A program made the position numbers and the translations under genes. The notes beneath the pieces were generated by a model. That model was not told the DNA's origin, searched no databases, and saw only the letters and a program-made list of their open reading frames with translations. Shown piece after piece: positions 40,970-53,466 of a DNA stretch of 64,000 bases (position 1 is its first letter; every line of letters starts with the position of its first letter). The DNA is from Haematococcus lacustris (taxonomy: Eukaryota; Chlorophyta; Chlorophyceae; Chlamydomonadales; Haematococcaceae): assembly GCA_030144725.1 (NCBI GenBank), contig JASKMD010000026.1, positions 14,003,407-14,067,406 of the forward strand, read 5' to 3'.

Positions 40970-43900
40970 TCAGTCCAAGATGGGGTATGGATGCTGCAGC
41001 CAGGGGTGTTGGAGTGCCTCGCTGGCTGTGGGTCGTTTGTTGGGGTCGATGTGCAGCAGGTATGCCATGAAGCTGAGCAGCCCCTCGTCGGCATCTGGTG
41101 CTCGGTGGCGCAAGCTGGTGCGCTTGGGGAGGAGGATCTCATAGCGCTCTGTGGCTGCATTGCGCTCATACAGCTGGCCCCTGCGGGTGTAGAAGCGCGA
41201 CGCGTAGCGGCCCTTGCGCAGCATCCACTCTGGCACTGGCCCCAGGATGCCCTCTAGCCGAGCCAGGAGCGAAGCCAAGGAGTCATTCTGCAGCGCAACA
41301 CACAAGCACCACATGTGATTAAGCGATGACAGTGACATGACACACTCATCTTACCTCAACGTGAGTATGAGGGGCAGCATGGGGCGGTTGGGTGCTCAGC
41401 ATCACCAGCTGTCCTTGCCATGTGCTCTTGGTGAAGCCATTGGGCAAGTGCTTGCAAAGACTGCCTGCAAGGCTGCGATGCCTGGGGTGCTGCTCCTACT
41501 GGCATGCAAGTGAGGAGCAGGTGTGGGAAAAGCAGTGTTGTTGTCTGATGGCACTGACACACCTGGAAGAGGACCAGGCCGGACGACAGCTCAGCCAGGA
41601 TGCACCCTAGGCTCCAGACATCCACTTTGTGGTCGTAAGGCAGGCCTAGGATGACCTCAGGGGCGCGGTAGGAGCGGCTCTGAACATATGAGGACAGCTG
41701 GTCCGTCACAAAGCAGCTGCTGCCCAGGTCTATGACCTTGACCTCACATCTGCAGCATCAACAAACAAAACAGCTGCTGGCCCAGGAGCAGCTGGCCTGC
41801 CGCCTAGCATGGTACTGGCACATTGCCTGATCAAGCGCAGCTGTGAGTGTGCGAGATGTGCTCACATGGCTGGTGGCATCAGAGCACATGTCACGAGTAC
41901 CATTGGCCAACCATTGGTAAGCACAGGGCATTGTCAACAGATGTGCAAGGAACACAATGGTGCAACCCAAGCTGGGCAAGTGCAGGTGCAGCTGGCTCAG
42001 TGCAGTGCAGAAGAGTCATAGCTCAGCTGCTCACCTGCTGTAGCTCTTGATCAGGATGTTTTCTGGTTTCAAGTCTGAGTGAATGAGCCCAAGCGAGTGC
42101 ACATAGGCCAGGGCTACCAGCACCTGCATGTCCGCATGGACAGGCAGCCCACTTGGATAGGTACTAGTCAGAGTCATGATGAGAGGCAACGTGTGAGGGG
42201 TGTGAGAGGTGTGAGAGGCAATGGTCGGCACAGGTAGTACCACAGCGCTGTAGCCCACCTGTCGAGCGATGCGTTGGATGCGCGCATTGGAGAAGTAGGG
42301 GGCCTCCCCGCTCTCGCGATTGTACTTTTGAAATTCATACAAGTTAGCTCGCAGCAGCTCGCAGACTAGGAAAAGGTGCTCCTGTCACATGACGTGACAT
42401 GGCAGAGGTTACTCTGGTGGGCACATATCGCCATTTGAATTGTTTGGAGTTGACATGGCTGGTAGGGGCATTTTGGTAGGGCAGGGTATACAATGCGTGC
42501 CGGGCCTGGACCCAGGCTGTTGCTCTGCTGCTCCTATGACACTACAGGAAGCATACCTTGTAGTAGAAGAAATCATACAGGCGCACTACACCGGCCGTGT
42601 CATTTGGGTCGTGGTCGTTCACGTACTTGAGCAATTTGATTTCATCAAGGCTCTGGTCCAGATAGTCCTTGTTATTCTGCAACAGTGGTGTGCCAGCTAC
42701 AACCTTATCAACCGCACATCACTAGTAAGCAGCAGGGCATGGGGCTGCAGAGCTGCAGTCACAAAAGTGGACCCAAATCAAGGCAATGTGGAATGCATGT
42801 GTCTTAAAAAGTGATAGGAGTGGTGTGCACACACACGGCTATGCCTCACTTGCATGCACTGGCAACAAACAGGCCTGGGCCATGTGCTGTTAGCTGCATC
42901 TGCATTTGCTGCAATGATGCTACAACCTTGCCACTGCCAACCCTGACATTGAAGATGACGCAAGGCAGCCTCGTGGCACACATGCTGGCATGCCTATGCA
43001 AACCATGCCTCTGCAATGTCTTCGCGGCCTTTCTTTGAGCCCACCTTGATGATTTTCAAACACACCAGCATGCCAGTCTTTGTGTCCAAGGCTTGCACAG
43101 CCCGGCTGAAAGCAGCAGATCCAAGGAAGTCAACTACCTGTTGAGAGCACAGCCACACTTGCACCATCACATGCAAACAATGACAGTTTGCAAGCGTATG
43201 GCAGAACAGCGTACAAATGGCACAAGTGCATGGGACACTGCATGGAGACTGATGGCACCAAAGGCCCTTGCCTGGTATCGTCCAGCAATGAGGTCGTTCA
43301 TGCGGATGGGGAAATCTTTGCTCTCCTCGAACCCAGTGCGATGTCGCCTGCACACCATTGGACACAGCCAGCGCAGTGAAAGCATTTGGTGCTGAATTGC
43401 TGATATGCAGCCTCAACAGCTTGCTGCACCATACATATGTGATGCGGCACACGTGCTGCCCTATCAAACGTTAGCATGTTGTGGGACTGCATGCAGCAGG
43501 GGGTGGGGTGTGAGATGTGTGTCCGTGTACATGGAGGGAGGGGCACTGGCACCTGTGGTACACGCGCAAGTCAAAAATCTCATATTTGGAGTTGATGTAC
43601 TCCTCATCATACTCGTAGGTCAGCACACCAGCGTCGTCCACAGTGAAGCGAGGCAGAGGTGAGGCAGCTCCTGGTGAGGGCGATGATGAAGCTGGCGACC
43701 CAGCTGCACACCAGAAAGGCAAGCCAGCCAGGCAGGTTGTTGCACAACCCCAAGTGCAGGCCCTTCCACCAGGTCCATGCTAGCAGACACATAGCAGCCG
43801 AGGAGCAGCATGCTTAAGTACGCATGGCAGAAAAGAATCAGCCAGAGCAGGTCTATGTCACAAGACACATTACTAGAGTGTGAGAGGGGTGGTGTTCACA

Positions 43901-46900
43901 AAGCCACTTACCATCAGGAAACGCCACAGCAGGCTGCCAGCCAGTGTCGGGGATGACTGGGATGACTGGAGGCTGGCCATTGTGTCGCTCTGTGTGGGCA
44001 AGGTACGATCGCCTCATTGTCCACTTGGTTAACCTCAGCAGAGCCGTGAATAGCAAGGGGTGCATAGCCGACATTGCAGCAGGTCTAGGAATGAACTGTT
44101 GGCTGCGAGACATGCACACAAGGCCCCTGTCACCTTGCCACTGGTGGATGTCGTCAGGCTCCTCATCCCCAGTATGCAGCTCTGTCTCCGTGTACTCAGA
44201 CTCAGCGCTGCTATCCGTCTGGCCTTCAAGGTGACCCACTTCTTCTGCTTGTGGTGCTTGCTCGGCATGCTGGACATGTAGACTGGCTGCATGGTCTGCT
44301 GCAGCTGCAGCTGGCAACAGCCTGCTGGGCTTGCCAAGGCTGCACACCTCCGGTTGTCCATCGGTGTCTTGCCGCACTGCATGGGGTGCTGTAGGGGACA
44401 CCGGCGTGCTGTCTGAGCTGATGTTGATCTGGTGTACTTCCAAGTCAGCTTTGATGCGCCGGCCTGCAATGCAACGAATAGTCACAGGCAACAGCCATGG
44501 CTGGCAAAACCAGCAAATGTTCGGAAGCATCAGACACAGCAGGTTGCTGCATAGCTGTTTAGAGGCTGTCTGCTGCACCTCCTGCGCAAGCTACTACCCG
44601 CCACCAACCTGGTGTTGTACAGCTGTCCTCAGGAGCTTCAGTGTCCAGCAACTGCAGGCTGCTGCTGTCTGCTGCTGTGAACTGGACAGCTGGAGGTTCC
44701 ACCACACTGGGCGAAAGGGGCAAGGGTGCTGGCAGGCCGCCATCCAGCATGATGGGCCTCAGCGGTTCTAATGCCATGCTGATCTGTGTGCCATGCCTAC
44801 TGCTGCTGCTGCACTCCTCAATAAGGGCTGCTGCATCTCCTGGAGATAAGCTGGCACTGCATAAGTCCAGGAACGAGCCGTGCAAGCCAGCCTGGCTGGA
44901 GGCAGCAGCCTGGGCTGGCTGGTGTGGTGCATCTGTTGATGGTTCGCTGCCTGACATGGATGGCTGGCTGCTTTGCAATGGGTGGGTCCCTACCTGCTGC
45001 TGGCCTGTAGAGCACAACTCAGCGAGTTCTGCGCCCTGCACCATGGCATGGGCGTCATCGGGCTCGCTGATGCTGTGAGAGCCAGCTGTGGGCGACAGCT
45101 GGCTGACAGGGTTCTGGGGGCAGCTGCCAGCAACTCCCTGCTCACGATTCAGCGATGGCTCGCGAGGCACAGAGGCAAGCTTGAGGCCCTTGCCAGCTGA
45201 CAGGGCATTGGCAAAGCTCCATGTGGTAGGTGGCAGGGGTGTGAGGAGGGAGGCGTCTCTGGCATCTGGTGGGAAAGGCAGGGCGGGCAGCTTATACCCA
45301 GAGTCACTGAGGTTCTGTGAAGGGCTGCGGCTGGCTGCTTTTGACGCGGACTGCGAATACTCTGCGCAGCATTCACACACATGGCATGTACTTGCATAAG
45401 GTTGCTATGCTGCCATGCACAAAGGAACCGTTTGTGCCATTCCAGCCCTCACTATGGCCCTACCATCGTCTGCGTAGTCAGCTGCGTTGTTCTCCTCGTC
45501 TGAGGGTCCAATGACCTCAGATGTGCAGCTGCTGCGGACTGACGGCCAGGACTTGAACAGCCGTGGATCTGGTTGCGGCTCAACCTTGGGTGAGGTGATG
45601 GGGAAGCTGAAGCCTCCAGCCTCCCTCTGATCTTCACACCTGCTCACATGTGCCAGCCCCAGGAACAGCAATTTAAAACTACACTGCGTTGCTTCTTGTG
45701 TCTCCTGGTCCCTAGACTGAGCACTGCAAGAGTGATGATAATGTGCTGGGATGTTGGGAACCGATACCCAACAGGCAGCCAACATGCACATGCAGTGCTC
45801 AAGTCGACACATACCTCAAGCTGCCTGATGCGCTGAGCTGCATGCCGAGGGCAAGGCCAGGCAGGCGGGTTTCACTGTTCTTGGGCGGGCTGCTCTTTGG
45901 AGGACTGCTGGCTGGGGGGCTGCCACTGGATGCATGGGGCAAAAGTGAGAAGCCACCCATGGTTGTTAAACCACCTCCTGTGTAGGCTGCACCTGGCTGC
46001 TTTGGGGCCAGGTCTGGCTGGCAGAAGCCCTCCAGGCATTGTGCACTGGTGTTCAGCTGCATCTGAAAGTCTACCTCATCCCCTGGTCGGTTCCCTGCAT
46101 CAGAAGCCCTACTAGGGCACCGTGTATCAGCTTCTCCTGTGCGCTCAATGTCAAAGTCCTTGAATGAGCTGGACAGGGACTCCACACGGGACAGCACCGG
46201 TTTGTGCTCATCTGACACCCTGCCTCCAGCCTTGCTGGGTGTGGTGACAGGCTCTGCCAGCCTGATATCTGTGGGCCCCAGATCCCAGGTTTCATCCTTG
46301 ACGTGGGAGGAACCCCCCACGTCGCCTGCAGCTGATGCTGCACGGGGCTGGCTCCTACTGTGGGGAGCGAAGTCGACACTGCCAATGTCGCCGTCCGAAG
46401 CGCTGGAGCTGCAGCGACGCGGCGTGCTGGAGGCTGTGTCTCTATGTGTAAAGAAATGCTCCGTCACGCCAGGCTCCGCCTGAAGCTCAAGCTCGTGCTC
46501 CTCAAAGTGAGCCTGGCCTGCCACATCTTGGCGCAGGTAGCCCGTATCGTCAAGAGTATCGTACTCATCGATGTCTTCGTCCCAGGGCGCTGCGACAGGT
46601 TCAGACAGGACCACATCAACCACAAGGCATAGGAGTGAAGGCATGAACAAGCCCACCTCGCTGTTGGGTGAAGGCCCTAGGAAGCCTGGCATGCTGCAAA
46701 GGATGATGAAGCCGCTGCGTTCCAAGAAGAAGCTCCGCGCTAGGTCGAGCACTGGGTATTGCGCTGCGCGCATCATTGGTAGACAAAGTCTTCACGATCA
46801 TCAAAAGTCAAAGCTGTGCAGGGAGTTTATACGGATCACAGCAGGGTCCTTACTGCTGTAGGTCAGGTACGACCAATGCGGCAGTGTCCTGGGTCAAGGC

Positions 46901-47110
46901 CTCCCGGAGCCCCGGCCCTTCAACATCAGGCTGCGGCTCTGGCGCCATATCTGGGAAAGCTGCTGCGGGCTGACGTGACTCCAGCTCCGACAGCAGCTGT
47001 GACTGTGTGTCAACAAGACCTTGCTGCTCCAAAAAACGAACTACGAAGTCCAGTGCCTGCCTAAAGGAATGCTCGGGCTCAGTCGCGACAGAAATGTCAG
47101 GATCAGCCAT
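40970..47110 (-). CDS. plant-type DYRK protein kinase
   Basis: This is a dual-specificity Tyr-regulated kinase of the plant DYRK group, which includes Chlamydomonas DYRKP/STD1, a regulator of carbon storage. Fourteen exons join in phase to 1241 aa: 46854-47110, 45815-46789, 45464-45639, 44609-45361, 44134-44463, 43912-43989, 43553-43703, 43272-43347, 43045-43137, 42557-42676, 42259-42381, 42035-42123, 41563-41749, 40970-41287. Residues 15-45 ([16 protein letters not shown]...) resemble a LisH-type dimer motif; ~50-930 is low-complexity Ser/Pro/acidic. [20 protein letters not shown] precedes the catalytic domain (~932-1238): loop LGSAAFSRA, Lys in [17 protein letters not shown] (HSD, not HRD), DLGSS in place of DFG, and [11 protein letters not shown] as activation loop. 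These departures are shared with land-plant relatives. Exon 2's acceptor is tentative; intron 8 starts with GC. Confidence 0.94.
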
Positions 47111-47309
47111 CCCCAGCCGTGCTCAGGATGTTTAACTGACCATAGGCAGCTGGCACACACGGCAACAGCTCGGCAACAGCTCGGCGACAGCCTGGTACTT
47201 AAGTTGCAAATTCTAAACTTGTCTGGTGCATGGACCCGACGAGCTGACGACGAGCTGCATGGACGCGACTCAAAGACTAGACAGGCTGTCCTGTATCCCT
47301 GTAGCCGCT

Positions 47310-47700
47310 ACACTTCTCCACAGGAGTCAGGGACCGGTGTGTGTCCCTAACCTAGGTCCCTAACCGTAGTAGTCGCTAGAGCCCTAACCTACCCTATGCA
47401 TACTCTAGCGCACGCACAACCCCTTTGTTAGGGGCGATTGAATGGTTTGTTTTATTTGGCTCAAGACATGATACACGTGACATTATACTTGCCGCTGGTG
47501 CCGCCGCTGCCACTTCCGCACACGCGCACGCACACCCACTCCTGGCCTGGTCAGCCTGGGTTAGGCATGGCGGCGCGGCCCAGCCAGCTGCTGAGCTCGC
47601 GTGGGCGGCCCGGCCCGGCTGCAATGCCGGATGTTCAGCGCGGCTGACACGTCCCGGTCGTAGAACCCGTGCTTGTTGAGCACATCAGGCCCCGGACATT
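47310..47700 (-). pseudogene. Fanzor/TnpB-like 3' relic, family B, copy 2
   Basis: On the minus strand one frame reads GPDVLNKHGFYDRDVSAALN, IRHCSRAGPPTRAQQLAGP and stops. DRDVSAALNI is the RuvC-III motif of TnpB/Fanzor. The downstream part and 3' flank match 261-700. Upstream domains are absent, so it is dead. It lies 200-600 bp upstream of the DYRK start codon, on the same strand, and may contribute to that gene's 5' region. Confidence 0.7.
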
Positions 47701-47899
47701 TGCAAGATTGCTGATGGGATGTCCTGGCTGGCTGGAGCTGCAACGGCTTCTTCTTTCTGCTGCTTCGACATACTCTCAAAGCATTTATCTGCCCTATCAA
47801 ATGAGTCGTCGAAAGACACTTGGGACATATAGTATATGCTTTAATGTGGTGGAGGAGGAGGTGGGACCTGACTCTCAGTCCTTCTTCATACACTTACCA

Positions 47900-49821
47900 G
47901 GACATACACTAGTTCTCATGCAGTATTCCTTCACATACCCCACCTGAGCAAATCTAGGGTCCACTCATTAGTAGGGAGCGTCTCATGTACGGACATGTAC
48001 ACAACCGGCTGGCCGAGTACAATATGCGAAGATAATGGACGAGTCCGAGACGACACACTGAGGCGCAGCCGGGATGTGTATGGCCGCGGAGACGAGGACT
48101 CGTACATTAGATTATGCGCGAGGTAAAGGCGATTATCTGGTACATCTGAGGTCCGCGGCCCGTCGTCAGAAGTCGCGGAACCGGACTCTCGCTCGTTTGA
48201 CATGCTCTTGTTCATCTTCAGCCGGGTGCCAAGCCCTGCCTTGAACCTCTGTCAGCGCTCCACGTAGCTGCTGTCTGTTCCGTCCAAGGCTCCAATGCCT
48301 GCTGCCTGGAGGTGCGAGATTGATGTGGAGGAGTGACGCACTTGTATGAGCAGGTATGAGCTGGTAGCTGATACAAGCCTAGTGGCGCAATGCCTCCCTT
48401 TGCTGCCCTGGTGGCCAATGCAGGGCGTAGTTCTCAACATCATAGTCACGCTTGACCAGAATCTGCTTTTGCAGCCAGAATCTCAGTATGTAGGGGATCG
48501 GTAGGGCTCGAGTACTGAACCAGCAGATACCAAGAATGTAAGAACCAATGCACCTTCGTGTCCTGCTACACAATACTTGATGGCCATCATTGATACACGT
48601 TACATGGATCATACTAATTAACCGTGTAAGCTTACGCATACTCTCTCACTCAGCTCCATCAAAAGCATAAATTGCCAACGTGGACATGGGGGAATTGTGG
48701 GGTTCTAACCCCATACCCTCCTGCTGCACTACACAGTTTTTGCCACATGCATGACTTCTACAGCTACCCCAATATGCATTGAAACTTAAGAAGTACACAA
48801 CCAACGACCTACATGCAACCAAACAGGTTTCAGCCACACTGATACACAGGCACTCGCAGATTGCAAGGGGAAAACCGTGGCATAGTGCCTTATGTGATGC
48901 TTTGGCGTGTTGTGCATGGAACAATGCATGCTGGGTGCATTACTTGCATGCGCACTACCTACGTGCGTTACTATGCTAGCAATGTACAGGTAACTTGCCA
49001 TGTGCTGGCCATGTGCTGGCCATGTGGAGCTCAATTATATATATGCATGCACCTATTGCGCAGCGCCAACGCTCCTCCTCATGCAACGAACATCTCATGC
49101 ACAGCTAAGCTACTGCCGCCTGTGGCATCACATCACCACAGGTGGTAAGGTAACTGTTCGTAATTATAAGGACAACCCACCCACATCACTCTGCCACACT
49201 ATTCAGCCATGGAGGTCTGCATGGCGCCATGACACTCTATGCCAGCAAGAGCCTGCCTGAAGCGTGAATGTGATGGCTCACAAAGTTGGTGAGTCTATGA
49301 TGTGCATGATATGTTGGAGAAATGCTCAGGGCGGTATGCAGCAATGAGGGCAGAGTGCTAAAAGAACCCCAGTTGAGTGAGGAAGCTACGAGCCAGGTGG
49401 GCGTTAAGCATGCAGGAGGGCGCTGCTAATATTGTACGCAGTGCAGCAGGTATGGAGCGCAAAGCGTGTGGGGGACACGAGCCGCAGCAGGCTTCAAGCA
49501 ACAGGCAGGCGAAGAGCAAGGAACCTACGAAACAATGTTCACACAGAGCACCTAGTCATGCTCCAGGCCTGTTTAAACTACCCCACCACACACATCTCTG
49601 ACCCTAGCCCATAGCCCCGGCAGGAGCTCTTCCCTTGATTCCGTTTCTCGGCTGTTTTCTTGTAGCCCACACCCCGACCACCAAAACATGTAGCTTGATA
49701 TGGCATGTGTTCCAAGTATGCATTACTTCCCTCCTCCCTTGGCACTGTATCAATTGATACCCCTCCTCCCAGCCCTCACTCCCCCTCCCATGACCCAAGG
49801 GCGTAACCACGGTTTGACTTG
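47900..49821. other. gene-poor stretch
   Basis: Only short unsupported frames occur over about 1.9 kb. GGCCATGTGCTGGCCATGTG repeats near 49000-49025 and the AT-rich AATTATATATATGCATGC at 49033 are the only local features I can point to. Confidence 0.5.
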
Positions 49822-51638
49822 CTAAAAAGGGTGGTGTAGACCCAGCAGTGCGAGGCAGGCTGGCATGGCATTGGCAACAAAGAAGCTAGCGAGACCATCT
49901 CCCACCTCCTTCACCAGCCGCTCATGCTCCGGTCCCCTCACTGTCAGGCAGCCAGGCTGCGCACCCAGCCCACTCACCACCAAGGCCCTGCCAGGGGACA
50001 CCATCAGCTGCACCCCAGGCAAGCTGGTGGTGGAGTGCACGTCGCCCTCTGGCCCAGTGGGCCCGAGACCATCTGCCCTGGGCCCCTGCGGCCCTGTCGG
50101 CGCCTCCATGACCAGGCTGATGTCGTACAGCAGCGGCTCATAGTGCAGCACCCAGCCTGCCAGCCCAGCCTTGTCCAGCATAGCGGCGCTGGCTGCTGAC
50201 AACTCAGCCAGGGCGGGTCCCTCTGGCAGTACCAGCATGGTCGCACTGGCGTACAGCAGCGGGTAGGCTGGCAGAGGGGCGAAGGAGAAGGAGGCGTGGT
50301 TGGGAGCAGAGGTGGGGGCCGGGGCACAACTGGGGTCTTGGGGGCCAGGCTCGGCAGCAGGCGCGTGGCCTGGACAGCCTGCTGTGACAGCAGCATGCTG
50401 CTCAGGCGTGGGGGTCAGCACCAGGCGCAGTGCACAGCCAGGGTGTGGCACCTCCATGGCAGGCAGCAGGGCCCTGCAGGGGCCAAGCAGCAGGGGAGGG
50501 GGCCAGTGAAGGTAGCATATGCAACAGGGCGTCAAGGGGCAAGGCCCTGCTTTGCTCATGCTGATCAGAGCAGGCAGGGTCGGCAGGCTGGTGGGCTAGG
50601 GCGGCTCAACCCATGTCCCATGTTCCATTCACCACTGCGCACAACCAGAGGTGGCTGGCAGGACATGCAGACAGCATGGACGTGTGCTATTGGCTGCATA
50701 CAGCTCCCTCTGCAAGGCTGGCAGGCAAGAAAGCTGGCTGATAGGGGCTCAGCCCCACATTGTGAGGGGAGGCCGGAGATGGTAGCAGCAGCCAGCACCC
50801 CTATCAAGAAGCACTGGCACCCTGCCTGGCCACCGCCTATAGAGCCAGGCCAGGGGGCGCACCTGACACAATTGCCGCCGCCGATCACAGGGGTGCGCAA
50901 GTCCACCAACACCTGGCCTGCTGGGTCTAGCACCAGCAGGCGCAGCATCGTGGGCATGGCTGCCCGCACCACTGCCACCACCTCTTGCAGACCCTGTCCA
51001 CACAGCTCTGCACTCAAGCAGGCCGGGCTCACCAGTGCCAGCTCTATGGCCCCAACCCCAACCACCACGTCTTCATCAGACCCCAGTTTGTGCACCGGCG
51101 CAGATAACACTTGGGGTGCTTGCAAGTGCTGCTCTACTTGCCCCTCCTCCCTGGCCCCACTGAACACGTGAGTGGCAGCGGACAGGCCTGTCTGCACAAG
51201 GATGCAGCCATGGCCGGCGCAGGGTTCAGCTGCTGCCAGCAAGGCGGCCTCCAGCATGTGCTGCTCATGCACTGCCTCCGCTGCTTCACTTGTGAGGCCA
51301 TGCGCCAACTGGGCTGGTAATGGTGGTGTCCCCACTGCCTCCTGCTCGCTATGGTTGCGAGCTCCACTGGCTGGGCCATGCACATGGCGACAGCTGGTTC
51401 CATGATGCACTTTTAAATTCGGTCTCAAGCTAGCTGCCCACGCAAAAACCTGGATACAGCCTTGTACGCAGCAAATGCGCAGCAGCCAGGCGCAGTGCCC
51501 GCAATTGCTGAGCTGGTGGCTGATCTGGGTGGCGCTACTAGTGGCTAATGAAGCCGCTGCTGAAACATAGTCACCGGTCCAGAATACCTGCAGGGATGTA
51601 ACGGCAGCAGTCCCAGGGTTTTGTTGGTAAATGGTCAA
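49822..51638 (-). CDS. hypothetical two-exon protein
   Basis: Exon 1 (50863-51638) ends at GTGTCAG|GTGCGC and exon 2 (49822-50473) begins after CCCCTGCAG; AG+G restores Arg and keeps the frame, giving about 475 aa from the Met at 51638. Coding-like parts are LEAALLAAAEPCAGHGCILV, QGLQEVVAVVRAAMPTMLRL and, in exon 2, LPAYPLLYASATMLVLPEGP and GWVLHYEPLLYDISLVMEA. I recognise no domain. Exon 1's first ~90 residues look less protein-like, so translation may begin further in, or upstream exons may be missing. The opposite strand is open for 291 codons but lacks splice-consistent structure. No signal peptide or membrane helix is obvious. Confidence 0.5.
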
Positions 51639-52074
51639 ACAGACATCTAGCTTAGCGTGGCTTGGCGTCCATAGCGACCTGGTTTTGCCCTGCCACCCAA
51701 CTCCAACATGTGAGCATTCTTCACCTAAGTTAACTCTACATTCTTCCCCTTCCAGTTTCTCTCCTGTGATGCTATCCTTGTCGAGCAGTGGTGAAACTCT
51801 TACTATGTTATCGCCAGCACGATCGTCTACTCTACCTTGGCAGGCCTCCTACCTTGGCAGACAGCAGCTGCGATAGTATACAGCTGGTGTACAGCTGCGA
51901 CCGCGAATGATCGATGAAACCGGCACGTGAGGAGCAAAGGGTACCACGAGACCAGCGTGCCCCTTGTCTGCTCGTCCTGTGCGTTGTGAACATCCGTTCC
52001 TAACCGCGCCGCTGCGGAATAGCCTGACAGGTTGTCCCAATTTTTTAGGATGCCATTGGATCTTACCATGCTCC
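51639..52074. other. spacer upstream of the hypothetical gene
   Basis: Would contain the promoter of the minus-strand hypothetical gene. No clear motif or ORF is seen. Confidence 0.4.
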
Positions 52075-52221
52075 ACTGCAAGCTCACTCCATGGGATGGG
52101 GTGGGCATGGCTGGGAAGGGGTGGGCATGGCTGGAAGGGGGTGGGCATGACTGGGAAGGGGTGGGCATGGCTGGAAGGGGGTGGGCATGGCTATGAACAA
52201 CGGCAATGAACACGAGGCATG

Positions 52222-52262
<41 letters not shown>

Positions 52263-52350
52263 CTTCCATGCTGTAAATGCTGTAAATGTCTCCTGAATGT
52301 GAACGGCGAGTTACACTGACTGTGTGAGACTGCCGGTTTAATTCTAGAAA
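52075..52350 (-). repeat. dispersed repeat, inverted copy of 21505-21780
   Basis: Same order as the 21.5-kb repeat on the minus strand: TTAAACCGGCAGTCTCACAC, TAACTCGCCGTTCACATTC, an expanded (GGCT)n/(AGCC)n run, and CCATGCCCACCCCTTCCCAG units up to CTCCACTGCAAGCTCACTCC. Confidence 0.8.
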
Positions 52351-53466
52351 ATTGCGTTGTGAGCACACTGCAACATGTTCACTGGCGAGTTATGGGAACC
52401 AGGCAAAGCTGTCATAAGTACAATGGCGCACGAGGCGCAGACGCAAGCACCCGGCTCCGAGGCGAGCACTTCTTCTGGGTTGAGGTGACGTCTAGGCTAG
52501 GCAGCTAGTCAGTTACTCAGCTGATACTTGTACTAGAGGGTCAGCCTGCCCACCCAGGGTACACAGGGTCAGCCTGCCCACCCTGACTGCTCTGATAAGC
52601 AAAGCAGGGCCCTGCCTCCTGGCGCCCCTATTGCATACGCCATCTTCCTTCTGTCAGACCCTCCGAACTCTGATAATGGCTTTTACACAACCTTGTCATG
52701 CATGTCCCGGTGCCGAGACGTGTGCGATTGGCGTAGCACCGTGCGGCATGCAATGATCGCTTGATTAGCTACACGCCCATATAACCAGAATCCCTGTAAA
52801 CGAAAAAGTGCGACCACCGATCAGCCGGACGCCCACTCAACATCGCGCAGCGCAAGTGCACTGTGTAAGTGCCTCGCAACTACGTGGTGACTCCTAGCGC
52901 TCTAAGGGCAAGTACAGCCGGCGCTTGTGATTCCTCCCGGCTCAATCAACCCGACAGTGTTTCCTGGATGTAGACGCGCACCCAGTTCTACTTCTGTGGA
53001 GGCATACCCGTTGATGGTCCTAGAGCTTAGATAGACCTTCCATTTCAAGGTAAGCACTGACTGTGCAAGCATGTGCAGCCTACACCAAGCTTGCTATGTT
53101 GCTGATGATGGGTATGTCGTATGAAGCAGAATGACTAACCCTTGCTACCGCTCTCAATGTAGACAAAGCATGAGTAAACATGCTTGGCGACTGCTGCAGG
53201 ACTTACCCAATCTCAGGCAACACCACCACCACCACTACCACCACTACCACCACCTCCTAGCCTACCACCACCTCCCAGCCCAGCTCAGCCCAGCCCTACT
53301 CTTTCTCTCCTCCCCCTCACCCCCCCCCCCCTGACCCCCCTACCCAGCAGCAAAGAGCAAGCCCCCTCTCCCTTCACCAACCTGCTGGTAAGTTACTGCC
53401 CAACCCTGCCCTGCACCATGTGCCTACCACCACCCCCTTTTCAGGCCCTTTGCTCAGAAGGCGTCC
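52351..53466. other. 5' flank of the Fanzor pseudogene
   Basis: No clear gene to 53040. Possible splice sites (CAAG|GTAAGC at 53050, CTCAATGTAG at 53162, CTG|GTAAGTT at 53392, TTTTCAG at 53446) and a (CCA)n/Pro-rich stretch at 53220-53345 suggest one or two upstream, Pro-rich exons of the Fanzor gene, but I cannot fix a start codon. Confidence 0.4.

Noticed and set aside
46622..46657. A possible extra intron in the DYRK gene starting GAG|GTGGGC and ending CCTGTCGCAG
   Set aside because: The frame stays open through it, and removing it would put the following [11 protein letters not shown] segment out of phase.
50296..51171. 291-codon plus-strand ORF opposite the hypothetical gene
   Set aside because: No splice-consistent continuation and no domain, whereas the minus strand joins two exons in phase.
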